Positions 13,558 through 21,400 of a DNA stretch of 64,000 nt are shown in pieces. Location: the NCBI GenBank assembly GCA_016722375.1, contig JADKJG010000002.1:1-64000 (forward strand), in the 5' to 3' direction. Source of the stretch: Bacteroidota bacterium. Its GTDB lineage: Bacteria > Bacteroidota > Bacteroidia > Chitinophagales > LD1. How positions within the stretch are numbered: the first letter of the stretch is position 1; each line of letters opens with the position of its first letter. The notes beneath the pieces were generated by a model. The model saw only the letters and a program-made list of their open reading frames with translations, did not search any database and had not been told where the DNA came from. The translations under genes were made by a program, and so were the position numbers.

Positions 13558-13590
13558 AAACTACAAAAGTCTTTAAGACTTTTGTAGTTT
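13558..13590. repeat. Perfect 14-bp hairpin without T-tract
   Basis: The arms AAACTACAAAAGTC and GACTTTTGTAGTTT flank a 5-nt loop. No T-run follows, so it is not a classical terminator. A related, less perfect hairpin (ACAAAAG...CTTTTGT) lies at 13887-13911, which suggests an interspersed repeat family. Confidence 0.7.
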
Positions 13591-13783
13591 AAATAACGTT
13601 CATCCCTACAGGATTTGACAGATGGATGATTGCTTTTCTACTAAAGGCATCAATCCTACGGATTGAAAACCACCGCAAACAAACATTCGCGAATAACATC
13701 CATCAAGTTCCGTAGGAACTATCTTTTGGTAGAAATAAATAGTCTCCACTGTTCAAGCTCCATCGGAGCGACCGAATGAATAC

Positions 13784-13876
13784 ATTTCACGCGTAGTGCG
13801 CAGAGATGCAGCGCATCAAATTTTTTAACTGTATTTTCTCTGTGTCCCCAGCTACGCTACGCCCTCTGCGTGAAAT
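13784..13876. repeat. Inverted repeat block with GCGTGAAAT ends
   Basis: The block starts with ATTTCACGC and ends with GCGTGAAAT. Inside, CGCAGAGATG and TCTCTGTG pair partly as an inner inverted repeat. It resembles small interspersed palindromic elements. There are no coding features and no transposase nearby, so mobility is only inferred. Confidence 0.5.
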
Positions 13877-13964
13877 AAAGTCAAAAACAAAAGTCTTTAG
13901 GGCTTTTGTAGTCTGACTTACAATTTTATAGGCCTTCTGAAAGCTTGAATTTCGGCTTCAAAAC

Positions 13965-14300
13965 CGCTTAAAAACCAAAATATCAGACTGGACAGGTCAA
14001 AAAATCTTTTTCTGAGCTGAAAAATCTTTTTGGCGGAAATTTGGAGCTTTTGTCCAGTGATTTAGTGCGTTTCCGTTCGCCAAATTTTTTTTGGTAGGTG
14101 AAAAAGAGTTTTTGGCGGCTGAAAAATCTTTTTAGCTCACAAAAACTCTTTTCTGCGCTCAAAAAGATTTTTTGACCACTCAAAAGCGCTAAATTTTTCT
14201 CAAACGCGCTTTTCAGCCCGGAAAAGTATTTTTTACGCACGCCACGCTCTTTTTTCATGAGGAAAAGATTTTTCCTCGTTCAAAAACTTTTTTTGGGCAA
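13965..14300. repeat. Phased A-tract/T-tract array, period about 20-21 bp
   Basis: About a dozen units each carry a run of four to six A, two or three other bases, and a run of four to eight T (for example GAAAAATCTTTTT, GAAAAAGAGTTTTT, AAAAACTCTTTT). They are joined by 6-12 variable bases. Successive units start about 20-21 bp apart. A minus-strand frame across it is open for 91 codons, with K/F-rich residues at a seven-residue period. That openness is expected from a 21-bp repeat and I do not call a gene. Phased A-tracts predict curved DNA. It belongs with the other 21-bp loci near 24.6, 43.8 and 58.3 kb. Confidence 0.65.
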
Positions 14301-14702
14301 TAAACAAACAACTGTGGCTTTATTGCTGAGTTTAGAGTGCTGAATGCTGAATGAAAAATACGGAGGTGGTATGAATCATTCTACAAAGTATTTCCGTGCC
14401 ATTTGTGTTTAGTTCATCAAATGAAAATCTAAACATAATGAACGCCACCGACTGCCTATAGACAAAATTTATTGGTAATGTTTTGTGCTATTATGTTTTT
14501 ATGGTAAAACTTAATACCAACAGGGTATGGCGCTAATTGAAATTTAATTAGTCGTTCTCTTACCTCCCTCCCTCGCACCCCGCCTTATAGCTTCCGACCG
14601 CCTCTGGCATTAAGTTCCTTTATCTACTTAAAACAAATCCGCCACCATACTGCGAGAGGAGAGGAGTAGAATTTCTATTTTCGATGTACAAATCTGAGCA
14701 GT
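14301..14702. other. Intergenic, nothing recognised
   Basis: About 400 bases of AT-rich sequence without a supported gene, repeat or clear promoter ahead of the DUF1858 protein. Confidence 0.4.
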
Positions 14703-14942
14703 ATGAAAATCACCGAAAAGACTTACGTATCTGAAATTTTGAAAGAGCACGGAGACATTGCCGAAATCATGGAACTTTTTGGTGTAAAAAGATTAGGCGG
14801 GTTTAGCTTTAGAAAGTTTCTAACCAAATTTATTACCGTCAAGACTGCTGCCTTTGTTCATCGCGTGCCTCTCGAAAAATTCATCAGAATGTTGCAGATA
14901 GCCATTGATAGAAAAAGCAGATCAGCAAACCGTAATAATTGA
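14703..14942 (+). CDS. DUF1858-like small protein
   Basis: A 79-residue protein that begins ITEKTYVSEILKEHGDIAEIMELFGV. That is the usual pattern of DUF1858, where a short helical domain (T-x-x-V-x-x-x-L...P-E-x-x-x-x-L) often sits before a hydride or iron-sulfur protein such as ScdA/YtfE. The Gly-Cys ending seen in many DUF1858 proteins is missing, and the C-terminal half (VPLEKFIRMLQIAID) is a second predicted helix. The gene stands alone between repeat-rich DNA and the end of the truB operon on the other strand. Function is unknown. The assignment rests on the first 40 residues only. Confidence 0.55.
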   Translation: MKITEKTYVSEILKEHGDIAEIMELFGVKRLGGFSFRKFLTKFITVKTAAFVHRVPLEKFIRMLQIAIDRKSRSANRNN

Positions 14943-15094
14943 AGCGAGGTACATTATTCTCCACTTAGCTTTGGTTTGACATCAGCACCGGGTGGCCGGA
15001 AAGAAATTGCTTATCCGGAGATGGAAAAGGTAGCTATGAAAGGATGTTTTGTGCGGAAGAAAAGCTGAATTCAGGTAATGAAAAACTGCGGTGA

Positions 15095-15775
15095 TCAAGC
15101 GGTTGCAATCACTTCCAGCATCTCCTCAATAGTTTTGGCATTCTTTAATTCAAAGTGGCCGATTTTTGTTCGGCACAGACTTTTGAGATAGGCGCCGCTA
15201 TCTACCGCTTTGCCAAAGTCATGCGCCAGCGAACGGATATAAGTTCCCTTGCTGCTCAACACTCGGAAATCTACTTCTGGCAAGGCAATTCGCGTGAGGT
15301 CAAATTCATGAATGCTTATTTCACGGGGCTTCATTTCTACTTCCTTCCCTTTTCGCGCTTTAATATAGGCAGCGGTGCCATCTATTTTGATAGCAGAATA
15401 GATCGGAGGCATTTGCTAAAGAGTTCCTAAAAACTTCTTCCTTGTTTCTTGGAGCAGCGATTCGTTGATATGGTCAATAGGGAAGGTAGCATCGGGGGCT
15501 TGTTCACTGTCGTAAGTAGGAGTGGAGGCTCCCAAACTGAATGTACCGGTATATTCCTTATCCATTCCGGTGAATTCATCAATGCGCTTGGTCATTTTTC
15601 CGGTGCAGATTATCAGCAACCCGGTGGCCAATGGATCCAGAGTTCCGGCATGGCCCACTTTCAATTTGATACCGGTTTTTCGACTCAACGCATAGCGAAG
15701 TTTATTCACCACGTCAAAGGAGGTCCATTCCAATGGCTTATTCAATAGGAGAATTTCTCCTTCAATAAAATTCAT
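15095..15775 (-). pseudogene. truB: tRNA pseudouridine-55 synthase TruB with an in-frame amber codon
   Basis: TruB makes pseudouridine 55 in the T-loop of tRNAs. The first part (119 codons) has the catalytic motif GHAGTLDPLATGLL with its Asp, and LNKPLEWTSFDVV near the N-terminus. It stops at TAG (15416-15418). The same frame then continues without any shift as QMPPIYSAIKIDG..., the next conserved TruB block, up to the stop at 15095. The TAG stands where a Gln is expected in the usual GT-x-QQ-x-PP pattern, so a single C-to-T change of CAG explains it. With read-through the protein would be 226 residues, near family length. The start overlaps the uppP stop (TAATG), so it is last in the ftsX operon. 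Either a real nonsense mutation or a base-call error. Confidence 0.85.
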
Positions 15776-16638
15776 TATTCGGAGATTTCGAGATTGTAGC
15801 CCATCGCCATCAGGATGAGAATAACTACTCCCAAAATGATTCGGTAGTAACCAAAGAATTTCAGTCCGTAACGGGTAATCAGTCCGATGAAGAATTTAAT
15901 AGCAATCATTCCGACGATAAACGAAACGATGTTGCCAATAATCAGGAAGTCAATATTCTCACCGGTCACTACGTGGAAATTCTTCATTAGTTTATAAAGC
16001 GCAGCGGCAGAAATAGTAGGTACTGCCAAAAAGAAGGAGAACTCGGCAGCGCGTTTGATATTGAGTTTTTGCGACATGCCGCCTACAATCGTTGCGGCGG
16101 AGCGCGACACGCCGGGTATCATAGCAATACATTGGAAACAACCGATGATGAAGGCCTGTAACCAACTTATATCCAGCTTTTTCAGCACCTCTTTTTTGTA
16201 TTCTATGCCGAACTCATCTACCACATTTACGGTCGTCGTATCCTCATCATCTACGGCTTCATCAATCTGGCGATGAAAAATTTTATCAACCAGAATCAGT
16301 ACCACGCCACCGATAATGAGCGCCACGGCTACTGTAGTAACACTGGATAGCAGTTTATCAATTTGATCATTCAGCAAAAGGCCCAAAATCGCTGCGGGAA
16401 TAAACGCAACCAATAGCTTGAAATAAAATTCAAGTGATTGTAAAAATCTTTGGCGGTAGAGGAATAAAACAGATAGGATGGCGCCAAACTGTACACTGAC
16501 GATGTAGGTTCTGGAAAACGGGCTGTCGTGAAGCCTCATAGCCGATTCTGTCAAAATCAAATGGCCAGTGGAGGAAACAGGTAAAAATTCTGTGATCCCC
16601 TCTACAATGGCAAGGATGATAGCTTCGCCAGTGGTCAT
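15775..16638 (-). CDS. uppP: Undecaprenyl-diphosphatase UppP (BacA)
   Basis: An integral membrane enzyme of 287 residues that recycles undecaprenyl diphosphate to the monophosphate, the lipid carrier for peptidoglycan and other envelope glycans. Both signature motifs are present: EGITEFLPVSSTGHL (residues 13-27), with its catalytic Glu and Ser/Thr residues, and PGVSRSAAT (175-183), with its essential Arg. Several hydrophobic helices follow. Its ATG overlaps the stop of the DUF3098 gene upstream, and its stop overlaps the truB start, which shows translational coupling in an operon. A charged stretch, about residues 120-155, enlarges the loop between membrane helices. Confidence 0.95.
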   Translation of the reverse strand: MTTGEAIILAIVEGITEFLPVSSTGHLILTESAMRLHDSPFSRTYIVSVQFGAILSVLFLYRQRFLQSLEFYFKLLVAFIPAAILGLLLNDQIDKLLSSVTTVAVALIIGGVVLILVDKIFHRQIDEAVDDEDTTTVNVVDEFGIEYKKEVLKKLDISWLQAFIIGCFQCIAMIPGVSRSAATIVGGMSQKLNIKRAAEFSFFLAVPTISAAALYKLMKNFHVVTGENIDFLIIGNIVSFIVGMIAIKFFIGLITRYGLKFFGYYRIILGVVILILMAMGYNLEISE

Positions 16639-16928
16639 TAGATTTTGGGTCTTTTTAGAATGGCGACTGCTTCGAGGGCAAAGCCGATTAGAACGACAAT
16701 AGGTGCCAGCGTGATTCTTCTGAAGCTATAAATTTCTTCTTTGGGAAATACGTTTGGGTCGTTGGTCGCACCGCCGCTCATCAGCATAAAACCAACAAGA
16801 ATCACCACTACACCAACGGCCATAATGATGTAGTTAGTTCGGTCGAAAATGAATGGGGTGACCGTTGTTCCCGATTTTGCAGGTGGGGAAGTCTGTTTCT
16901 CCTTAGTACTTATTTGCTTCGTCGCCAT
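16638..16928 (-). CDS. DUF3098 small membrane protein
   Basis: A 96-residue protein with a polar N-terminus (about 25 residues rich in Lys, Thr, Ser), then FDRTNYIIMAVGVVVILVGFM as a first membrane span, and a second span near ITLAPIVVLIGFALEAVAIL. This matches DUF3098, a Bacteroidota family that is regularly encoded between ftsX and uppP. The stop overlaps the uppP start codon, and the start lies 10 bp after ftsX. No reaction is known. The context suggests a role at the division site or in envelope biogenesis, which is inference only. Confidence 0.85.
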   Translation of the reverse strand: MATKQISTKEKQTSPPAKSGTTVTPFIFDRTNYIIMAVGVVVILVGFMLMSGGATNDPNVFPKEEIYSFRRITLAPIVVLIGFALEAVAILKRPKI

Positions 16929-16938
16929 AAAAGTTTTA

Positions 16939-17790
16939 TTAATAAAGGTCCTCTACTTTAACTCTCAAGTAACGGAACAAAGCTGTCAAAGTACTTAAAA
17001 ATGAAATCAATATTCCAAACAAAATAATTACTCCAAACAGGAGCGCAAATGTATATAAATCAGCCTTTAAACCAAGTTCGGGAAGGGTATAGTCAAAATA
17101 GAAAATTACGATGGCAAGAATGCCACAGGCAATCAATCCACTGGCTATGCCATTCACAATACTTCTGCCTAAAAAGGGTCGGATAATAAACCATCGGGTG
17201 GCTCCGAAAAGTTGCATCGTCTTGATAATGAAGCGCCGGGAAAACATGACCAGTCGTATAGTATTAAAAATCAGGGATACGGAGAATATTAACAAAGCGG
17301 CACCCACCAGCAAGATAATAATGGAGGCGCCACGCACTTTTCGGTCTAAAGATTCTAAGACATTGCTTTGCATGTTCACCTGTTTTACGCCTTCTAAGCG
17401 CAATAGGGTGGCCCGAACTAAATCCATGCTGTCCTGATTGGCATAATTGCTTCGCAGGTTGATTTGCATGGAAGTGTACAGCGGGTTATAGCCCAGAACA
17501 TCTAGGAAATCTTCGCCCAAATCTTTTTGGAGTATCAGGGCCGCTTCTTCTTTGCTGATGATTTTCGATTCCTTTATGAATCGGGTGGCTTTTACTTTTT
17601 GCTGCAAAGAGTCTATGCTTTGCGCCGTGAGGTCATCCTTTACGACCAGTTCCACCACCATATTTTCCTTGAAATTGTTTGAGACCCTTTGAGCCTCAAT
17701 CACGATGACAGCCGCTATGCCCATCACGAGCAGCACCAACATGATGCTGAAAATGGCATAGAAATAAGAAGTGCTTTTTCCGTTGGGCAA
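16939..17790 (-). CDS. ftsX: Cell-division permease-like protein FtsX
   Basis: A 283-residue FtsX homologue. It has one N-terminal membrane span (YAIFSIMLVLLVMGIAAVIV), an extracytoplasmic domain of about 120 residues (NNFKENMVVELVVKDDL ... IDSLQQKVKATRFI), and three C-terminal spans of the FtsX permease fold, including the RLVMFSRRFIIKTMQLFGAT cytoplasmic loop. With FtsE it links division to peptidoglycan hydrolase activation; ftsE is not in the window, as is usual in this phylum. No ATG lies between the upstream in-frame stop and the first conserved residues, so the start is taken as TTG at 17790. A lost base near the 5' end could hide the true start. First gene of ftsX-DUF3098-uppP-truB. 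Confidence 0.9.
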   Translation of the reverse strand: MPNGKSTSYFYAIFSIMLVLLVMGIAAVIVIEAQRVSNNFKENMVVELVVKDDLTAQSIDSLQQKVKATRFIKESKIISKEEAALILQKDLGEDFLDVLGYNPLYTSMQINLRSNYANQDSMDLVRATLLRLEGVKQVNMQSNVLESLDRKVRGASIIILLVGAALLIFSVSLIFNTIRLVMFSRRFIIKTMQLFGATRWFIIRPFLGRSIVNGIASGLIACGILAIVIFYFDYTLPELGLKADLYTFALLFGVIILFGILISFLSTLTALFRYLRVKVEDLY

Positions 17791-17961
17791 TTGCTTGTTA
17801 ATTACGATTCAAACTTATCCGAATCTAGAGAATTCGCAAGTATTATTTTTCGTCAGTTTGTTGAAATCATTTTAGAGAGGTCAGAAATTGATGATGTTGG
17901 TTTTATGTGTGCGGGAAATGTTTGGAAGAGCTTGCTTTGGTATAATTCAAAGTACCGGTTT

Positions 17962-17988
17962 TTTGTTTAATGGAAAAAATTACTTTTG
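17962..17988 (+). promoter_or_regulatory. Candidate Bacteroidota promoter for the DUF2795 gene
   Basis: A TTTG at 17962-17965 (-33 type) and TACTTTTG at 17981-17988 match the TTTG / TAnnTTTG consensus. The 15-bp gap is a little short. The -7 box lies 27 bp before the ATG at 18016. Confidence 0.55.
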
Positions 17989-18015
17989 CGCGCTCAATAA
18001 AAAAAGCAAACGCAC

Positions 18016-18237
18016 ATGTTTTGGACATTAGAATTAGCCTCATATTTAGAAGACGCACCTTGGCCATCCAATAAGGATGAGTTAATTGATTATGCGATAC
18101 GCTCTGGCTCACCCGTTGAAGTGGTAGAAAATCTTCAGGAACTGGATGACGATGGAGAAACGTATGAAAGCATCGAGGACATCTGGCCTGATTATCCGAC
18201 TAAAGAAGATTTCTTCTTTAATGAGGATGAACATTAA
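18016..18237 (+). CDS. DUF2795 family small acidic protein
   Basis: A 73-residue acidic protein: MFWTLELASYLEDAPWP, then SKDELIDYAIRSG-type residues, and an acidic tail ending in EDFFFNEDEH. This is the conserved pattern of a short DUF2795-containing protein found as a single gene in many Bacteroidota. It has no signal peptide or membrane span and should be cytosolic. No function is known. It has its own promoter-like sequence upstream and a strong terminator downstream, so it is a monocistronic unit. Confidence 0.88.
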   Translation: MFWTLELASYLEDAPWPSNKDELIDYAIRSGSPVEVVENLQELDDDGETYESIEDIWPDYPTKEDFFFNEDEH

Positions 18238-18268
18238 AACCTTCGACTAGAAATCGTTAACAAGTTAT

Positions 18269-18306
18269 AAAAGCAAAAGCCACCCGAAAGAGTGGCTTTT
18301 GCTTTT
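18269..18306. terminator. Bidirectional terminator between DUF2795 gene and queA
   Basis: The 15-bp stem AAAAGCAAAAGCCAC / GTGGCTTTTGCTTTT with an 8-nt loop has A-runs on one side and T-runs on the other. It lies between two convergent genes and can serve both. Confidence 0.9.
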
Positions 18307-18337
18307 ATAAGGCAATAGAGATGGGCTTCTCTGCTGA

Positions 18338-19387
18338 TTAAATAATCAGCATGGCATCGCCATAGCAATTGAACTTATATTTATCTTTCACAGCCAGTTC
18401 ATAGGCTTTCATGGTTAAATCATAACCACCAAAAGCGGCTACCATAATCATCAAACTAGATTTAGGAGGATGGAAATTGGTAATCATGGCATTGGCAATG
18501 CTGAAATCAAAAGGAGGGTGAATAAATAGGTTGGTCCAGCCCTTATATGCTTTCAGATAGCGCTCGGCAGATACGGCAGACTCTACGGCTCTCATCGTTG
18601 TAGTTCCTACAGCACAGATTTTCTTGCCATTAATTTTTGCTTGGTTCACCAGCTTTACGGCCTTTTCAGGAATGTTGATTTCTTCCGCATCCATTTTGTG
18701 TTTGGAAAGATCTTCTACATCAATAGAACGGAAGGTGCCCAAACCAGTATGGAGCGTAACTTCGGCTAATTCAATACCTTTAATTTCAAATCGTTTTAAC
18801 AGTTCGCGACTGAAATGCATCCCTGCCGTAGGAGCAGCAACGGCTCCTTCTTCACGGGCAAAAACAGTTTGGAAGCGCTCTGCATCGGCGGCTTCTACAG
18901 GGCGCTTAATATATTTGGGAAGTGGGGTTTCACCCATGTCGAAAAGCACCTTCTTAAATTTGGCATAATCTCCATCGAAAAGAAAACGGATGGTTCTGCC
19001 ACGAGAGGTAGTATTGTCCACTACTTCGGCAATCAAGTCATCATTTTTTCCAAAATACAGCTTGTTGCCCACACGAATTTTGCGCGCGGGATCCACTAAA
19101 ACATCCCAGAGAAATTGCTTTTGATTTAACTCACGCAGAAGAAACACTTCAATCTTAGCGCCGGTCTTCTCTTTGGTGCCATATAATCGAGCAGGAAATA
19201 CTTTCGTATTATTCAACATCAGGACATCGCCATCATCAAAATACTTTAAAGCATCGCTAAACTTTTTGTGTTCAATTTTTTTGGTTGCCCGGTCCACTAC
19301 CATCAAGTAGGATTCATCGCGGTTCTTTGCGGGATGTTGGGCAATAAGTTCTTTAGGAAGGTTGAAATTGAAGTTAGACAGCTTCAT
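18338..19387 (-). CDS. queA: S-adenosylmethionine:tRNA ribosyltransferase-isomerase QueA
   Basis: QueA moves the ribosyl part of SAM onto preQ1-modified tRNA to make epoxyqueuosine in the anticodon loop. The 349-residue length is normal. Conserved blocks are visible in order: FNFNLPKELIAQHPAKNRDES at the N-terminus, DVLMLNNTKVFPARLYGTK, the PLPKYIKRP segment, FARE-GAVAAPTAGMHFS, LHTGLGTFRSID, CAVGTTTMRAVE, and NFHPPKSSLMIMVAAF near the C-terminus. The gene is monocistronic, convergent with the DUF2795 gene, and has a good -7 promoter box upstream. No other queuosine genes are in the window. Confidence 0.96.
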   Translation of the reverse strand: MKLSNFNFNLPKELIAQHPAKNRDESYLMVVDRATKKIEHKKFSDALKYFDDGDVLMLNNTKVFPARLYGTKEKTGAKIEVFLLRELNQKQFLWDVLVDPARKIRVGNKLYFGKNDDLIAEVVDNTTSRGRTIRFLFDGDYAKFKKVLFDMGETPLPKYIKRPVEAADAERFQTVFAREEGAVAAPTAGMHFSRELLKRFEIKGIELAEVTLHTGLGTFRSIDVEDLSKHKMDAEEINIPEKAVKLVNQAKINGKKICAVGTTTMRAVESAVSAERYLKAYKGWTNLFIHPPFDFSIANAMITNFHPPKSSLMIMVAAFGGYDLTMKAYELAVKDKYKFNCYGDAMLII

Positions 19388-19430
19388 CGTATAAGTATTT
19401 GAATTTTACGGAACTCAAAATTGAGGGGCG

Positions 19431-19438
19431 CAAAGTTA
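19431..19438 (-). promoter_or_regulatory. -7 promoter box of queA
   Basis: On the minus strand this reads TAACTTTG followed by CGCCCC, a perfect TAnnTTTG box, about 43 bp before the queA ATG. The -33 TTTG is not clear. Confidence 0.55.
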
Positions 19439-19512
19439 ATATCTGAATCGGAATATCATAATGAGATGAGAGCCGATTTAAGAAATACGCAAGAAAATAG
19501 CCCCTTTTTCCT

Positions 19513-19520
19513 TACGTTTG
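19513..19520 (+). promoter_or_regulatory. -7 promoter box of the ABC permease gene, possibly leaderless
   Basis: TACGTTTG matches TAnnTTTG exactly and ends 6 bases before the ATG at 19527. Initiation at the usual distance would place the transcript start at or next to the start codon. Confidence 0.5.
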
Positions 19521-19526
19521 TCGGGT

Positions 19527-20801
19527 ATGTCCATCCTAATCAAAATCTTCCTTCAAAGTTTCGCTATGTCATTTGCTGAGATACGTGCCTCCAAGTTGCG
19601 CTCGTTTCTCTCAATACTGGGCATTGCTATTGGCATTCTGTGTATTATTTCAGTCCGCACGGCAGTAAACTCTTTGGAAATGAATATCCAGAGAAGCTTG
19701 GCTTCCTTTGGCAACGATATTCTTTATGTTCAAAAATGGCCCTGGATTTGGGGAGATGGAGGAAGTTATCCTTGGTGGAAGTACTTTAATCGTCCGGCTT
19801 CCAATCGCAGAGAATTAGAGCAGGTTCAAAAGAATGTAAACGGTGCAGATGCCAGTTGCTTGATGTATTTTGCCGGGAATATATCTGTCATTTCCGGACA
19901 AAATACAGCCGATGGAGTGCAGGTAATTGGCGCTACTTTTGATTACAACAAAATCAAGGAGATGGAATTTACTCAGGGGCGCTATTTTACACCTGCTGAA
20001 TCCAACAATGCGCAAGGAGTTGCTTTGATTGGTGCCAATGTGGCTGAAACGCTGTTCCCGAATCGCTCGCAGATTGAGGGGAGCACTATTAAGGTAAATG
20101 GAGTGAAGGTTACCATCATCGGCGTACTGAAAAAGGAGGGAAGCGATTTGTTCGGATTTACGCTGGACAACAATGTGATCGTTCCTTTCAGCTTCATGAG
20201 TATGTTTGTGAATATGTCATCCGGGAATAACGACCCGATACTTGCAGTCATTCCGAAATCAAATGTTCCGATAGATGAGTTGCGGTACGAATTAAAGGGA
20301 GTGATGCGTTCTGCTCGACGTCTTTCGCCTTTTCAGGAGGATAATTTTGCTATAAATCAAGTAAGTGTTTTTACGGAGGGAATTGCCTCTGTTTTTTCTA
20401 TTATAAACCTTGCGGGATTGTTTATTGGTGGCTTCTCTATTTTTGTCGGCGCTTTTGGAATCGCCAATATCATGTTTGTAGCCGTAAAGGAGCGTACGTA
20501 TATCATTGGGATTAAAAAAGCTATCGGAGCGAAGAAGGTTTATATTCTGCTCGAGTTTTTATTAGAGGCGGTGGTGCTTTGTGTGTTGGGAGGAATTGTA
20601 GGATTGATTGTGGTACTGGGACTTTTCCAATTGTTACAATACTTCATCACAAATGTGGCTAAGTCTGACTTTCACTTTTATATCACCCCTTTCAATTTGA
20701 TGCTGGGCGTTTCTATCTCTGTAGTAGTTGGTATTCTTGCCGGTTTTATTCCTGCCTGGTCTGCAGCGAATATGAAACCGGTGGATGCTATAAGAAGTTA
20801 G
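19527..20801 (+). CDS. ABC transporter permease, MacB/FtsX type
   Basis: A 424-residue protein with the four-helix MacB layout. The first span follows a conserved amphipathic start (EIRASKLRSFLSILGIAIGI). A periplasmic MacB_PCD-type domain covers about residues 45-275. Three C-terminal spans form the FtsX domain, with KERTYIIGIKKAIGAKKVYIL in the cytoplasmic loop. Such permeases pair with an ATPase to drive mechanotransmission or export of peptides, lipids or lipoproteins. No ATPase gene is adjacent. A TTG three codons upstream is in frame, but ATG at 19527 fits the family. A -7 box sits just before it. Confidence 0.85.
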   Translation: MSILIKIFLQSFAMSFAEIRASKLRSFLSILGIAIGILCIISVRTAVNSLEMNIQRSLASFGNDILYVQKWPWIWGDGGSYPWWKYFNRPASNRRELEQVQKNVNGADASCLMYFAGNISVISGQNTADGVQVIGATFDYNKIKEMEFTQGRYFTPAESNNAQGVALIGANVAETLFPNRSQIEGSTIKVNGVKVTIIGVLKKEGSDLFGFTLDNNVIVPFSFMSMFVNMSSGNNDPILAVIPKSNVPIDELRYELKGVMRSARRLSPFQEDNFAINQVSVFTEGIASVFSIINLAGLFIGGFSIFVGAFGIANIMFVAVKERTYIIGIKKAIGAKKVYILLEFLLEAVVLCVLGGIVGLIVVLGLFQLLQYFITNVAKSDFHFYITPFNLMLGVSISVVVGILAGFIPAWSAANMKPVDAIRS

Positions 20802-20816
20802 GTTGTTCTTAACTTT

Positions 20817-21380
20817 CTAAAACTTCTTCAACTCGCGATAGACCCTATTGATGGGCAAGCCCACTACATTGAAGTAATCACCCTCAAAACGTTTAATGCC
20901 AATAGCGCCTATCCATTCCTGACAGGCGTAAGAGCCGGCTTTATCAAAAGGTTTAAATTTATCTACGTAATACTCAATTTCTTCTTTGCTAAACTCATTG
21001 AAATAGACCTTTGTAGTTTCTGAAAAGGATTCTTCTCTACTTTTGCTCAACAGGCAAACACCGGTAACTACCTCGTGCATCTTTCCACTTAATGCGGTAA
21101 GCATTTCCACCGCTTCTTTATGGTCTTTGGGCTTTTCATAAATTTTTCCTTCCAACAATACAATGGTATCTGCCCCAATAACTACCATATCATCCGAAAG
21201 TTCATTTGAAAAGGCATGAGCTTTCTTCTTGGCTAAAAAGGTCGGGATTAATTCAGGGGCAATGCCTAGTGGATGTGTTTCATCAACATTCTTGGAGGCC
21301 ACATCAAATTCAAAGCCTGCCATCTTCATCAGTTCCACGCGGCGGGGAGATTTAGAGGCAAGGATGATTTTTGTTTTCAT
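20817..21380 (-). CDS. maf: Maf-family nucleotide pyrophosphatase
   Basis: A 187-residue Maf/YhdE-type enzyme, which hydrolyses dTTP/UTP or modified nucleoside triphosphates to monophosphates (housekeeping nucleotide-pool cleaning, formerly linked to septum inhibition). Motifs: ILASKSPRRVELM (substrate loop with S-x-R-R), VIGADTIV (catalytic Asp region), KPKDHKEAVEMLTALSGKMHEV and an EWIGAIGIKRFEGDY block. The gene follows ubiA on the same strand, an order common in Bacteroidota (DUF2520 - ubiA - maf). Confidence 0.93.
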   Translation of the reverse strand: MKTKIILASKSPRRVELMKMAGFEFDVASKNVDETHPLGIAPELIPTFLAKKKAHAFSNELSDDMVVIGADTIVLLEGKIYEKPKDHKEAVEMLTALSGKMHEVVTGVCLLSKSREESFSETTKVYFNEFSKEEIEYYVDKFKPFDKAGSYACQEWIGAIGIKRFEGDYFNVVGLPINRVYRELKKF

Positions 21381-21400
21381 GGTGGCAGATGACCTTTCGG

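Larger units (their letters stand above)
13370..13960. other. Non-coding region with dispersed palindromic repeats
   Basis: No convincing gene is present. The region holds short palindromes of the kind scattered between genes in Bacteroidota: a 14-bp hairpin at 13558-13590, a related shorter one at 13887-13911, and an inverted-repeat block at 13784-13876. It also contains pieces such as CCTACAGGATT and CCGTAGGAACTATC, which look like degraded copies of interspersed elements. Confidence 0.5.

Noticed and set aside
13983..14258. 91-codon gene on the minus strand
   Set aside because: It lies wholly in the A/T-tract array. The K/F-rich composition and seven-residue period are produced by the repeat.
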